A stretch of 64,000 nucleotides of DNA from Geotrypetes seraphini (GCF_902459505.1 NC_047096.1:3286001-3350000), one strand, 5' to 3'. Positions 42,578 to 53,799 are shown, counted from the first letter of the stretch. Numbers and translations are program-made. Notes: generated by a model from the sequence alone, not told the origin.

Positions 42578-42925
42578 CTGGAAGGAAGAATGGAGAACAC
42601 TAGTTATTGTCAATAGCAAAATATAAAAATAATTTTACCCTATTTTCCATTATCCTTGCACAGAATGAAGATAGCAAATAAAGGCCATTTTTGATTACTC
42701 CCAATATTTCAGAACTAAGGATTTCACTTGTTGAGTATTATCATGAAACTCTCAGCACAGTAAATACAGAGGTCACAGTCATACATACATATCTGGTTCA
42801 CATAATGTACAATGTGCAAACAGAGATTATAGAAAGCTGGGATACAGAGATGTATAGGGGTGTGGCAAGCGAGTGGTGGGGGCGTAGTTTGGATATAGCC
42901 AAAACACAGGCATGTACTTCTCATA
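42578..42925. other. KLF15-like intron 1, 3' part
   Basis: Nothing beyond the splice acceptor region recognised. Confidence 0.35.
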
Positions 42926-42929
42926 TTAA

Positions 42930-43020
42930 AACATAGAAACCTGATGGCAGATAAAGGCCAAATGGCCCATCCACAGCATCCACTATCTCCTCCTCTCCCT
43001 ATTGGCTAAGGCTCTTCTAT
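42930..43020 (-). mobile_element. CR1-like LINE 3' end, short, minus strand
   Basis: CATAGAAACCTGATGGCAG / ATAAAGGCCAAATGGCCC ... CTATTGGCTAAGGCTCTT. Same TTTCTATG subfamily as 28303. Confidence 0.75.
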
Positions 43021-43389
43021 GTGGATATAACACATGGAATATCAGCCATAACCGCATAACTTCCAGTTACCTCCAATGGCCTAATTCTTTCGTGCTGGTT
43101 CCTGGATATGGCCCACCACTGAATATCCAAGCCTAATTTGGCCACTAGTTAGCTTTATAAATAAAATCTTGTACCACTGGAAACTGAATATGGACCCCTG
43201 TAAGTAAAGCCCGACTCCTGATTGACAGTTTTTATGATATCATGCTGAATAGTTAATTTCTCAGGAACGGACTTTGAACTGAGCTCAAGCCTGTCCAGCA
43301 GCAGTTCAAGGTGAGATATATCTGATTACAGTGGAACCCTGATGGCTGTATCTGAGGCAATGCAGGGTTAAGTGTAGGATTACCAGGAG

Positions 43390-43760
43390 GTCATAAGAAT
43401 AGCCTTACAGGGTTAGACCAATAGTCCTTCAAGCCCAGTAGCCCGTTCTCACGGTGGCCAATTCAGGTCACTAGTACCTGGCCAAAACCCAAAGAGTAAC
43501 AGCATTCCAGCATCTCAAAGAATAGCAAGATTCCAGAACCCCAATGAGAGCAACATTCCACAGCTGAGAGTGTGATGTCATAATGCCACAGTGCCTCAGA
43601 GCCATCCTCATCAGTGATGTCACAATGGCTTGATTGTCCTATACTTGATTAAAGTAAGAACATAAGAATAGCCTTACTGGGTCAGACCAAAGGTCCATCA
43701 AAGCCCAGTAGTCCATTCAGGTCACTAGTAACTGGCCAAAAACTAAGGAGACATTTGAGC
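43390..43760 (-). mobile_element. Two CR1-like LINE 3' fragments, minus strand
   Basis: Copies at 43390-43640 (AAGAATAGCCTTACAGGG, TTCAGGTCACTAGTACCTGG) and 43656-43745 (same text, GGGTCAGACCAAAGGTCC). Confidence 0.7.
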
Positions 43761-43845
43761 TTTACTTCCTTCAAAAGCAATGGAAATAAAACCTGGATGT
43801 CTCAATCCATCCTCCTTTTTCTGGAGCCATATGGCAACCCTAAGT
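43745..43845. mobile_element. Half of a TAGGGTTACCA-type hAT MITE
   Basis: AATAAAACCTGGATGTCTCA and TTTTTCTGGAGCCATATGG then CAACCCTAAG equals the right half of the element at 54546-54677. Confidence 0.6.
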
Positions 43846-44046
43846 GATGTGTCCAAAATCACAAGGAGCCACAGAGGGATTTGATCTCTGACTTCCTTGA
43901 TTTTTCAGCTTTCTACTCTTTCATAATACACCAGTGATTAATAAGATGAGGAAGGAGACATAAATCAATGGAAAAGTGACAGAAAAGCAGCACCTGTCTT
44001 GAGAATTTAACTTGTGGCTCTCAAACTTTTTTTAAACTCTGGCACA

Positions 44047-44520
44047 CTAAGAACATAGGAATTGCCGCTGCTGGGTCAGACCAGTGGTCCATCGTACCCA
44101 GCAGTCCGCTCCCGCAGCGGCCCTTAGGTAAAGGACCAGAGCCCTAACTGAGCCTAGCCTTACCTGCGTACGTTCCGGTCTAGCAGGAACTTGTCTAACT
44201 TTGCCTTGAATCCCTGGAGGGTGTTTTCCCCTATGACAGCCTCCAGAAGAGCGTTCCAGTTTTCCACCACACTCTGGGTGAAGAAGAACTTCCTTATGTT
44301 TGTAAGGAATCTATCCCCTTTTAACTTTAGAGAGTGCCCTCTCGTTCTCCCTACTAAGTCTATTCCCTTCATTATCTTGAACGTTTCAATCATGTCCCCT
44401 CTCAGTCTCCTCTTTTCAAGGGAGAAGGAGCCCAGTTTCTCTAATGTCTCACTGTACGACAACTCCTCCAGCCCTTTAACCATTTTAGTCGCTCTTCTCT
44501 GGACCCTTTCAAGTAGTACC
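44047..44520 (-). mobile_element. CR1-like LINE 3' end, minus strand
   Basis: Minus peptide KGLEELSYSETLEKLGSFSL, then EKRRLRGDMIETFKIMKGID and NIRKFFFTQSVVENWNALLE; 3' end AAGAACATAGGAATTGCCGC at 44050. Intact frame of 107 codons. Confidence 0.85.
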
Positions 44521-44524
44521 GTGT

Positions 44525-44750
44525 TCTTTAAGCTATGTATGGGGAATTGTAACAGTTTACATGAATGTATTCAGGTACTCATGTATTTTTTCCCTGTCTG
44601 TCCTGGTGGGCTCACATTCTATCTAATGTACTTTGGCAATGGGAGATTAAGTGACTTGCTCAAGGTCACAAGGCGCAGTGGGGGTTTGAACCCATAACCT
44701 CAGGTTGCTGAGGCTGTAGCTTTAACCACTGCACCAATCTAGAAATCAAA
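44525..44750. repeat. L2/MIR-like repeat
   Basis: GATTAAGTGACTTGCTCAAG, GGTCACAAGGCGCAGTGGG and GAGGCTGTAGCTTTAACC. A second copy is at 44885-45050. Confidence 0.6.
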
Positions 44751-44884
44751 GTGTGGTAAAAGTGAGCCAAGTGTAGGACAATCCAGCCATTGTGACATCA
44801 CTGATGAGGTTGGCTCTTATTGGTGGAATGAGGCATTATGACATCATAATACCAGCTCTGGTTATCAGAGGCTGAAACCTTTCA

Positions 44885-45050
44885 CACTATTCATTTATTC
44901 AATTTTCTATACTGGGGAATTTATTCCGGTACTCAAGCATTTGTCCCAGTGGGCTCACAATGGACCTGGGGGGATTAAGTGACTTGTCCTAAGGAGCTGT
45001 GGGGGTTTGAACCCATAACCTCAGGGTGCTGAGGCTGTAGCCACTCCCCC
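44885..45050. repeat. L2/MIR-like repeat, second copy
   Basis: GATTAAGTGACTTGTCC and TTTGAACCCATAACCTCAGG / GTGCTGAGGCTGTAGCC. It ends just before the KLF15-like CpG island. Confidence 0.6.
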
Positions 45051-45099
45051 TATTGGAAACAGGAGACTTGGGCTGACCCTCAAATCTCCTGGGTTAAAG

Positions 45100-45660
45100 G
45101 GTCGGTTCTGTGACGTCGCTGCAGCCCCGCCCCAATCCGGCCTATGCTCCACGTCAGCCTTTTCGCGTGACGCCCAACGCGCGCGTCCTAATAGGCCAAG
45201 CTTCCAAACCCGAGAAGCGGCGCCCCGCCTTCCGATTGGCCAGAACGCCGCGTGCGCTGGTCCTGCGCCCCTCCCCTCGAGCCCCAGGCTGAGCACGCGC
45301 CAGCCCGAGCCCAAGGGCACGAGCCAGGCGGCCTCCTGCCGTAAAGAAAGAAAATGAGCGCGTGCTGCCCGCAACTAACTGCCACCATTGGGGTCCTGCC
45401 CGGTCCCAGCTGCCTCTTACCTGACCTGCCAGCTCGGTGCTCGCTGCCTCTGCGCCGCTGCCTTCCATGCTGGCACTTCCACGCCTCCCGCTCACATGAC
45501 TCTAAGCCCGGCGGAGGCTCGAGCCCGATCCCCGCCCTGCCATTGGGCGGCCGAGGGAGGCTCGACCCGATCGCTGCGCGCTCATTGGTCGCGGGCAAAA
45601 CGAGCGCGAGGGGCTCGCCCAGGAGCTGCCGCTGACGTCAGGGCGCTCGTGGCTGCAGAA
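45100..45660 (-). promoter_or_regulatory. CpG-rich promoter and probable noncoding exon 1 of the KLF15-like gene
   Basis: A sharply CpG-rich block lies about 3 kb 5' of the KLF ATG exon. On the minus strand GCAGGTCAG|GTAAGAG gives a strong donor at 45421/45420, so a noncoding first exon ending at 45421 is likely. ATTGG (inverted CCAAT) motifs occur at about 45235, 45541 and 45582, and a full CRE lies at the upstream end. Short plus- and minus-strand frames here are composition artefacts. Confidence 0.7.
45633..45640. promoter_or_regulatory. Consensus CRE, TGACGTCA, in the KLF15-like promoter
   Basis: This is a perfect palindromic CREB/ATF site about 210 bases upstream of the proposed exon 1 donor. 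KLF15 is known to respond to fasting and cAMP signals in mammals; whether this relative does is inference. Confidence 0.55.
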
Positions 45661-45799
45661 CGTTTGATCCTGATGCTGTGTCCAACAAACAAGGCTCTGC
45701 GATTCACTACGAGGCCTTATGCAAATTAACGCAATCGGAGGCGGTCCACGCATGCGCTTGCTCTCCGCACAAGGAACAGACTGGCTTTTGCCAGACGGG

Positions 45800-46215
45800 C
45801 ACTTTGAAAGGCATTAATATAGAACCAAATGGTAGATGCCTGGAATGCCCTCCCAAGGAAAACAGTGATGGAATAAAAATAGAGGATCTCTAATTAGGAA
45901 ATGAAGGATGTAAAGTAAAGATCTAAGGCCAGTATTGGACAGACCTGCATGGTCCGTGCCTCATATATGGTGATTTGGTGTAGGATGGGCATCAATGGGA
46001 ACTCCACTAATATGGAATAGGAGAATGTACCTGGCCAGACTTTACGGTAGGGATGGTTGGATAGGCTGGAGTGAGCTGGGACAGCAACTTCAGCGTTTGG
46101 ATCCTAGGACAATACCAGAAATATCAAAGAAGAGACAAGTTAATCTAATCATGGATTTTTAAAATGAGAATAACTAATGGGCAGGTCTTTATCTGCCGTC
46201 ATTTACTATGTTGTC
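45800..46215 (+). mobile_element. CR1-like LINE 3' end (TTACTATG subfamily)
   Basis: WNALPRKT-type text (GATGCCTGGAATGCCCTCCC), GGATGGGCATCAATGGGAAC, and GCCGTCATTTACTATG tail. Confidence 0.75.
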
Positions 46216-46238
46216 TGGGTTTTGAAAGGTGTTGAGAT

Positions 46239-46332
46239 CAGGGCCACATCTGGAGGGCATCTGCGCATGCACGGATGCAACATCACCACGGCGCATCCAC
46301 GCCTGTGTGGATTTCCTCCAGATGTGGCCCTG
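46239..46332. mobile_element. Very short MITE, CAGGGCCACATCTGGAGG ends
   Basis: A 94-base element with perfect 18-bp inverted ends (CAGGGCCACATCTGGAGG / CCTCCAGATGTGGCCCTG, one base apart inside), core GCGCATGCACGGATGC. No 8-bp target match. Confidence 0.7.
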
Positions 46333-46424
46333 AAGATACAAGGTTTGTGCGGGACCAAGTTTGGGGAGGGAATAAGGCAGGGCTGGGGGCTTGAGGCAAA
46401 ATCTGGTAATACTATTGTGAGCCC

Positions 46425-46592
46425 AGTCCTTGGGCTAAACCCTCACCAGTCAGATTTTCAGAATACACCCATTGAATATGCATGTGATAGATTTTCATAC
46501 CAAGGAAGTAGTATGTGTCGATTTATCTCTTGCATATTCATTGCAGAGATCCTGGGTGGGTCTTAAGGGCTGGGTTGAAAATCACTGTATTA
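46425..46592. mobile_element. Old, diverged hAT-type MITE
   Basis: CCCATTGAATATGCATGTG ... CTTGCATATTCATTGCAGAG with TCAGATTTTCAGAATAC keep the family core. A second old copy is at 47103-47278. Confidence 0.55.
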
Positions 46593-47102
46593 GAACATCT
46601 CAGAGCGTTGTTGCCTTATCAAGCTCCGGTCGATAATCTTCCATCATCGCAACAGCATATGCCATTGGTACGGTGACTTATTACGTGGAAGATCTGCTTC
46701 ACGTGAAGCTACTGTGGGGGAGCTGCATTTGGTGATCACTTTCCTGATGACATCTTCTTTTGAACCTCTGAAGTTCCTCTTGCAAAATCTTTTTCCTAGC
46801 AGCTCGGAGAGCGAGCGAGCATCAGCCTTAGCAACACGAAGCCTACATTCAATTCCATCATCACAACATTGTGCTTTGGTCATATCTAAGTTCTTGCCTA
46901 GAATTGTGATACCTTTTTACCTCCTACCATGTACTGTAAATCCTTGCAAGATAGCCCTGCAGATTTTAGACTTTATAAGGAGTGAAAAATCAACTCAACG
47001 CCAAATACTGGTTTTACAAGTTATAGAATGAACTCTAGCAAGCTGGCTGGTTTCTTATATGCTTTTGCTATGAACAAGTGGATATTTCTTTTAGCTCCAA
47101 AG

Positions 47103-47278
47103 TTGTCAACCCAGCCAGTCAAGTTTTCAGAATACCTATGAGGAAAACACATCAGCTGGTTTTGCATGTGCTGCTTCAGTTTTTTGCAAATCTATATCTC
47201 ATGCATCTTCATTGCAGGTATCCTGAAAATCTGACTGGATGGATGTTCTAAGAACTGGGCCAAGAATCCCTGGATTAG
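47103..47278. mobile_element. Old, diverged hAT-type MITE
   Basis: AAGTTTTCAGAATACCTATG and CATCTTCATTGCAGGTATCC / TGAAAATCTGACTGGATG mirror each other imperfectly. Confidence 0.55.
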
Positions 47279-47429
47279 GGCTGCTGCAACCACAGTGGCC
47301 CTCCCGAACTCTGCCTCAATCAATACCATCTACAAAGCAGCTGCTAGGTCCTCTCCTCATACTTTCACTGCACATAATTGCTTGGAGTGGAAGAGTCCCC
47401 TAATGATTAATGCAGGGGGGGCCAGAACC

Positions 47430-47565
47430 TGGGGGACCCTGAGCAACTCACTTAACCCTCCATTGTCCCAGGTACAAAACCTAGACTGTGAGCCCAGTAG
47501 GAACAGAGAACGTATCTGCATATAATATATACAAACTGCTTTGCTTGTATTACAGAAATGTAGAA
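47430..47565 (+). repeat. L2/SINE-like 3' tail
   Basis: CACTTAACCCTCCATTGTCC, CAGGTACAAAACCTAGACTG and TATACAAACTGCTTTGC. Same family as 3355-3530. Confidence 0.6.
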
Positions 47566-48180
47566 CATCAAATCCATGAAAATTTGCTTTTGGGCAAGTG
47601 GCACTGGCCTTTCCATCTCTGTGAGCTGTCAACCATGCATGCTGCCCAAAGACTAAAATCATTTTATACTGAGGAGCCCTAAGCTTGAGATGCACCCAGT
47701 TGTTTGGCTAACTCAAGTCTGCTTCCCAATGGAAAAAGCAATGCTGCTCGCCTGTAACAGATGTTCTCCATAGAAAGCTGGATTAATAAGTCACAAACCC
47801 TTCAATCTTCCTGCAAATTAGTTACATTGAACTTTGAAACCAGCTGAGGTGACCACTGGGCTTAGTAGTGCTGTCCCATAACATCACTCACTTATATGCC
47901 TTATTCTATAGATCAGAGTGGCAAGGGGTATGTGGTGATGTCATCTGCCCATTGCAGTCATTTTGGCTCCCATATCCCCCACTCCCCAGGCTAGCAGCAG
48001 GCACAGCTTGCCTACACAGCTTCTATAGTGTTAAAGAACTGGTTCCCTCAGGCAGCCTCAGGGCCTCTGCTAAGCTGGGGCCACCACCCAGGAAAGAGGA
48101 AGTTGTATCATCGGCAGCTGCCTGAGGGAATCTCTGAATTAATGCTATAGAGCTGTGCAAGCTAGCTGAAAAGGGATTTG
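47566..48180. other. Unassigned intergenic stretch
   Basis: No gene or clear repeat recognised. Confidence 0.35.
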
Positions 48181-48505
48181 CTGGAAGTGAGAGGGAGAAA
48201 TGCTGCTGCTGGACCTGGGTGATGGGATGAGGTGGAGAAGTGCTACTGGGGGCAGAGGAGGTGAGAGGGAGAGGTGCTTTTGGACTTGGAGGAGGGCAGT
48301 GGAAAAAAAAAAGGAAGAGAGAGACTATCGGGGAAAAGAGGGAGCACTAAACGCAGGGAGATAGAGGTACAGATCAGAGGAGGAGAGCAAGAACTAGGGA
48401 GGGAGATATGCAAGCTACAGGGTGGGGGGTGTGGGCAGTAAAGAATCGAGAAGAGAAGAGAAGCTAGGAAGACAGGGACAGAGAGGGGTAATGCTGGACA
48501 GGCTA
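48180..48505. repeat. Purine-rich repeat
   Basis: GAGAGGGAGAAATGCTGCTG and GGGGTAATGCTGGACAGG units; A tract at about 48301-48312. Confidence 0.5.
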
Positions 48506-48508
48506 GAT

Positions 48509-48669
48509 CAGGGGTAGGCAACTCTGGTCCTTGAGGGCTGGAATCCAGTTGGGTTTTTCAGGATTTCCCCAATGAATTTGCATGCCCTACTTTCAATGCA
48601 TATTCATTGGGGAAATCCTGAAAACCCAACTGGATTCCGGCCCTCAAGGACCGGAGTTGCCCACCCCTG
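48509..48669. mobile_element. hAT-type palindromic MITE
   Basis: CAGGGGTAGGCAACTCTGG / GTTGCCCACCCCTG ends; target GGCTAGAT (48501-48508) and GGCTAGTT (48670-48677), one mismatch. Confidence 0.9.
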
Positions 48670-48689
48670 GGCTAGTTAGAGATGCAGAT

Positions 48690-49535
48690 GGATGATGAAA
48701 GGTGGACATGGAGAAATAAGATAATGTCAAATGGACAGGAGACCCTGCAAAGGTAGTAGAGAAAACCCAGAATTTTGAATTTCCCCAAAGTACCCGGGAT
48801 TTCAGCATATGAGATGTTGAAGAGATATTTGGTGGAAGTTTTAAAATATTCACCAGACCATATTCCTCCATTAAATAAAATATATTATCTTCCACAAACC
48901 ACTAGAGTTCGGGAAACAATGGAGGGAATTAATCCAGATATTTTGGAAGAGTCTATTTCTGACTCTTCATTGAGAGTGACACTTCTGATTTCATTTATTT
49001 TCCAACTGGACTTGGATTCCTTTATGAAACTCTATTTCTGTTTATCAAGAAAACTGTTTTATGGTAAAAAGATATGGGTATTCCTGGATGTAACTAAGGT
49101 TACCCAGGAAAAAAGGAAACAATTTTTGTCCTCGAGACAGGAGACCAAAGCACTTGGGGCATCCTTTTTACTGGCGTACCCTTGTAAATGCGTAGTAAAA
49201 TTTGCCCAGGTTAAATTTTTTTTTTTTTTTCAGCCGGAGCAGCTAAAATCATTTCTGGAGCTAAAGAAAATTGCTGTTGTTTAGCGGAAATTTAATATAA
49301 TGGAGAGTATGTTATAGCCTTTCATTGATTAGTTCTTTTTCCTTTGTGTTTAACTTCTTAATAACTGCCGTTACTCCCCTTCATTTTTTTGTGGTCTAAG
49401 GAAGTGAGAATTTTATTTTCATACCTGTTTATAAATGTGATGTTTTTAACATTTATTCCAGCTGTATTTCCTTAGCAAGAATGTTAGTTTCTTGTAATAT
49501 ATTAAAAATTTCAATAAATAATAAGTTTAGAAAAA
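48690..49535 (+). mobile_element. L1/Tx1-like LINE ORF1 fragment
   Basis: Frame 48775-49284 (169 codons) reads MNFPKVPGISAYEMLKRYLV, PPLNKIYYLPQ, then FMKLYFCLSRKLFYGKKIWV, FLDVTKVTQEKRKQFLSSRQ and YPCKCVVKFAQVKF with FFQPEQLKSFLE. This is the RNA-binding C-terminal half of an L1/Tx1-type ORF1. The end (AATAAATAATAAG at about 49510) looks like a poly-A-type tail. Confidence 0.75.
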
Positions 49536-49539
49536 GATG

Positions 49540-49830
49540 GTTAACACATAGGGTAAGGAGGCAGAGTAGACCAGCAATCTCTCCTTACCCAACCAGACAT
49601 CGCAGCAATCAGGACTACACCACCTACTAACTTCACCCACCCGATGCCCTCTCGCCATCAGACACCCGGCTCAGCACACCTTAAAAGGGTTGGTGTGCAG
49701 GCGAGCAAGCATAGCCTGCCAGCAGGCTGTGCCAAAGATTTTGTGTGTCCCTTCCGAGATCCCAAAGAACAAGGTCCATCTCAAGTATACTGCCTGCAAG
49801 CCCGAAAATGATCACAGCCATGCCCATTCA
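49540..49830. other. Unassigned stretch
   Basis: No family recognised. Confidence 0.3.
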
Positions 49831-50225
49831 GTTACAGTTGGTTGAGGGGTGGTTGATGCCTGGAATGCGCTCCCCAGGGAGGTGGTGGAGAAGAAAACGG
49901 TGAGAGTTCAAACAAGTGTGGGATGAACACAGAGGATCTCTAATCAGAAAATAACAGGTATACATTGAAAGAACGAAGGCCAGTACTGGACAGGCTTGCA
50001 CAGCCTGTGTCCCATATACGAACATTCAGTTGAGGACGGGCTAGGGAGGGTTTCGATGGCTGGGATGGTTATGATGGGTTGAAGTGAGCTTTGACAGAGA
50101 CTCCAGTAGATAGAACCTAAGCCCACTAAGAAAAAGGACCATTTAAATTAAATGATTAATTTATGGAGCCTCTATGGTTGGGCAGACTGGATGGGCCATT
50201 TGGGTCTTTGCTGTCATTTACTATG
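49830..50225 (+). mobile_element. CR1-like LINE 3' end (TTACTATG subfamily)
   Basis: GATGCCTGGAATGCGCTCCC, GAGGATCTCTAATCAG, GGGCAGACTGGATGGGCC and GCTGTCATTTACTATG. Closely related to 6350-6673. Confidence 0.8.
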
Positions 50226-50564
50226 TGACCCATTCCTCACCATCTGAACTTTGTGTGGCCCTTTGCATGGTTCCTCAAGTGACCCCTTGGTAACTACCAT
50301 TCCTAAACTTATTGAGACAACTCATTCACCCCCATATTTCAGCCCCTTGTTTAATGCTACTGTGTTTACTCCATGCACTATGTTACCTACCTGCAAAGAA
50401 GTTTCACTGTCCGTCCCCTCTCCTGCTGCTGATCCTCCCTAACCTGCACCACAGACACTCCTCAAGACCACATCACCCACCTTCTGAACGGCCAACCTCA
50501 CCTTCCCTTTTGTCTTCTACTATTTTCTCAGCCCTAAAGATCCAATACTTACCTCCCCTCCCAT

Positions 50565-50690
50565 TATCTCTTTTTGTTTAGATTGTAAGCTCTTTGAGCA
50601 GAGACGTCTCTTAAATATACTGTTGTACAGTGCTATGTATGCCATGTATGCTCTAGAAATGCTTGGCAGTAGTACTAGTAGTAATAATCA
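50565..50690 (+). repeat. L2-like 3' tail
   Basis: GATTGTAAGCTCTTTGAGCAG then TGTACAGTGCTATGTATG and a TAGTACTAGTAGTAATAATC end. Confidence 0.65.
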
Positions 50691-50914
50691 CATCCAGAAG
50701 CTGAATTGGGATTTTGACATCCTCTGTCATCAGTGCCTTATGCCAGTCCCTCACTTTGTCCAGCAGGAAGGGAAGGAGAAAGCTGACTCAGGGCACCCCA
50801 GTTCCTTGAGCAGCCCTGGCTGTGACCCCCATTAGCCTCTCCTTCCACAGAAGGTATGGGACACAGGCTGCCCTTTGTATTTCTTCAGCCTGCTCACCTC
50901 AGAGCACCTTCATC

Positions 50915-51200
50915 TTATATGTAATGTAATGTAATGTAATTTATTTCTTATATACCGCTACATCCGTTAGGTTCTAAGCGGTTTACAGAAAATATACATT
51001 AAGATTAGAAATAAGAAAGGTACTTGAAAAATTCCCTTACTGTCCCGAAGGCTCACAATCTAACTAAAGTACCTAGAGGGTAATAGAGAAGTGAAAAGTA
51101 GAGTTAGAGGAAAAATAAAATAACAAGACAGCATTGATCTAAATACTTGGAAGGTAGAAGAGAGGAGAGAAAGGAATAGAAGCAGAATGGGTTAGCGTCA
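50915..51200 (-). mobile_element. L2-like LINE 3' end, minus strand
   Basis: (ATGTA)n, then TATATACCGCTACATCCG, TTCTAAGCGGTTTACAG and GGCTCACAATCTAACTAAAG. Similar to 63690-64000. Confidence 0.65.
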
Positions 51201-51450
51201 GTGATGAAGTGGAGCAAGTAAGTTTAGGAGGAGCGATTGACGTTTCCAGAAAGGGCTTCTTCAGGGAAGAGACTTGGCCGACAGTTCCAGGATGCCTATG
51301 TCTCCTCCCCTGCGATGTTCTCCCATCCATGCATTCCCTCCCAGACACACTGCCCGTGCCCCATCCGCTCCAAGGAGGCTGCCCCAGATGAGGCCCACGG
51401 TGAATGCAGGATTCTCTCCTCTGCGGGAAAGCCGCCCGGAGCCGACAGTC

Positions 51451-51925
51451 GATCTTCTTAGCGGATTGCAGGGTGGGAAGAGTTCACACTCTTGGTAGGA
51501 TCAGGTCTGTGTGCTCTCGGTGGTTGTGGCTGGTCTCGTTGCTGCTTAGGTGTAAAAGCAGTTGATCTCCACTGCTGCTGATATTTAAAAGCAGGCAGAT
51601 TGATCTCTCCAATGGACTGCAGGGGGAGGAGTTCACGCTCCTGGCAGGATCGGGTCTGTGGGCTCTTGGTGGTTGCGGTAGGTCTCGCTGCTGCTTGTAT
51701 GTAAAAGCAGTTGTTTTTCTACTGCTGCTGATATTTAAAGCAGGTAGATTGATCTCTTAAACGGGATATTGGGGGAGGAGCTCACATGCCTGGTTGGATC
51801 GGGGCAAGGGCTCCTATTATAGGCAGCTGGTCTTGCTGCTACTTAGGTGTTAAAGCAGTTGATCTTCCTAGCGGACTGCAGGAGGTGTGGAGCTCACACT
51901 CCTGTCATGATCTATGAACTTCATA
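51451..51925. repeat. Tandem repeat, unit about 150 bases, about 3.3 copies
   Basis: Units start GATCTTCTTAGCGGATTGC (51451), GATCTCTCCAATGGACTGC (51602), GATCTCTTAAACGGGATATT (51751) and GATCTTCCTAGCGGACTGC (51861), the last unit shifted (110 from the previous). Shared GGGGGAGGAGTTCACGCTC, GGTCTCGCTGCTGCTT and CTGCTGATATTTAAA blocks. Confidence 0.85.
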
Positions 51926-51983
51926 TGCTATGAACTTTGACTGTAACCCAGTTCCTTTGCTGCAATTTCTTGCCTCTCTAGAG

Positions 51984-52140
51984 CAGTGATTCCCAACCCT
52001 ATCCTGGAGGACCCCCAGCCATTCTGGTTTTGGGGATAACCCTACTGACTATGCATGAGAGATTTGCATATAATGGAGATGACAGGCATGCAAATCTGCC
52101 CTATGCATATTCAGCCAGTCTGACAGGTTTGAGAACTGCT
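51984..52140. mobile_element. hAT-type MITE, diverged right half
   Basis: CAGTGATTCCCAACCCTATC start; CATGCAAATCTGCCCTATGC and a worn right end. Confidence 0.7.
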
Positions 52141-52310
52141 ATTTCTAATTTTACTATAACAGCTGGAGATTGGTAGTTTATCCCCCCCCCCCCCCCCCCA
52201 ATATCGTCCACACATCGGCTTCATTCTCAGTAAGAAAACAGATTGCGTCTGCCACTCACCCTCATTCTAACGCATCTTTCTTGTTCCTTTACGAGCTGAA
52301 CATTCTAGGC

Positions 52311-52506
52311 CAGTGGTTCCTAACCCTGTCCTGGAGGACCACCAGGCCAATCGGGTTTTCAGGCTAGCCCTAATGAAGATGCATGAGAGAGATTTGCATA
52401 TAATGGAAGTGGCAGGCATGCAAATCCGCTCCATGCATATTCATTAGGGCTAGCCTGAAAACCCGATTGGCCTGGTGATGCTCCAGGACAGAGTTGGGAA
52501 CCACTG
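52311..52506. mobile_element. hAT-type palindromic MITE with perfect 8-bp target duplication
   Basis: CAGTGGTTCCTAACCCTG / GAGTTGGGAACCACTG ends, target TTCTAGGC on both sides (52303-52310, 52507-52514). Confidence 0.93.
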
Positions 52507-52649
52507 TTCTAGGCTCTGATATCTAATTTTAAAACTCTAATTCGCAAAAGCTTTTCCAAGGTGTGATCATTACCATTTCTGGGCTCAAGCTGTAAACCTA
52601 TCAGGCTGATTTCTCTATTTTTCTCCTTTGGTTGGTTAATTATAAATCA

Positions 52650-53545
52650 CGTTGTACACCATTCCAAATTACGGGATGCTTGGGCTCGTGACCATGCAGT
52701 AGAATTGCCGGATGATGTGCTTTTGCAGGCTGTCCGTAGGTTGCCTGCCTTTTGAAACTATACCACCTTTTGGGAACAACATTATAAGTTGGTTTTCCGT
52801 TTGTATATCTCTCCAAAGAGGGCTTATTTATCCGGCCTTCGTGAAACTGCTGCCTGTCTCCGATGCCAAGCTCCAGAAGCGGGCTTGGGACATATGTTTT
52901 GGACTTGCCCTAATGTTCAAGCTTTTTGGAATGTTGTTTTTGTCTTTGTGCAACGCATTTGGAAAATTACCATTTGCCGCTCCCCTTTGTTATTGTTTGG
53001 AGCTGTTCCTCACTATTTCCCTCATGTACGGGGGGCTGCTGCTTTCCTTAAGTGGACTGTCCTCGTGGCCCTGAAATGTATTTTGCTGCAATGGCTTGAG
53101 GCTGCTGCTCCAGATTACTCTCTTTGGCGATGCTGGATGATTACTCTCTTGATATGGGAAAGGAGGGATGTGCTGGACCTTTCCTCTCTCCCAGGCCGTA
53201 CCTTTCAATGCACTTGGGAACCATTTTGGACAACTATGACTCTGCTGGCTCAAAGCCGCTTGCTGAACTGTTGAATCCTTGTATTCTGTCCCATTTTGTT
53301 GCACTTGGTATGCCTGATCCTTTTCTGTTTTTCTATGGTCATGCTGTATTTGGAAGGAGGACCCTTGGGGGGGGGAAGATATTTTGGGAAGGGTTGTGTT
53401 GGGGTGGGGGGGGGGTTGCTTGGGGGAAGTGATCTGGGGGGATGGGTTCTGTTATCTAAAATGTTGAGCTTGTTTGTACTTTGTTTGTTTCCAGTTTGAT
53501 GTTTTTGCTGAGCTCAATAAAACATATTTGAACATAAATCACGTT
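52650..53545 (+). mobile_element. L1-like LINE ORF2 C-terminus and 3' end
   Basis: Frames include FRLYISPKRAYLSGLRETAA, CLRCQAPEAGLGHMFWTCPN and VQAFWNVVFVFVQRIWK: the CxxC...H...WxCP zinc-knuckle-like end of L1 ORF2 (human L1 has CWRGC...HIWWSCP). One frame change near 52800-52890. Ends in AATAAAACATATTTG. Confidence 0.8.
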
Positions 53546-53799
53546 GTACTTTTATTGAAAAGGTGATAAAAAATTAGAGGAGGGAGGGGGATAGTTATTG
53601 GGCAAGACTGTACCTGACTGAAGGGCACTCTAGTTCAGTGTATTTACAAATAGTGCTGCTGGGAGGGTGGATGGAGCAGCTCTTATGCCAAAGCTCCTTC
53701 CCCTCACCCACATACCAAGCTTGTCACACATGACTGAGTGTGACACCTTTAAAAGGATTCTCCTGACGGTCAGTTCACTCAGTTACTTTTACCCCTTAA

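Noticed and set aside
44640-45050. tRNA gene, suggested by GGTTTGAACCCATAACCTC-like text
   Set aside because: The B-box-like phrase is part of an L2/MIR-type repeat. No cloverleaf with an acceptor stem could be drawn around it.
45021-45753. Frames of 80-136 codons on both strands in the KLF15-like CpG island
   Set aside because: Same composition effect. The ATG-containing minus frame reads through the proposed exon 1 donor, so it is not a coding extension.
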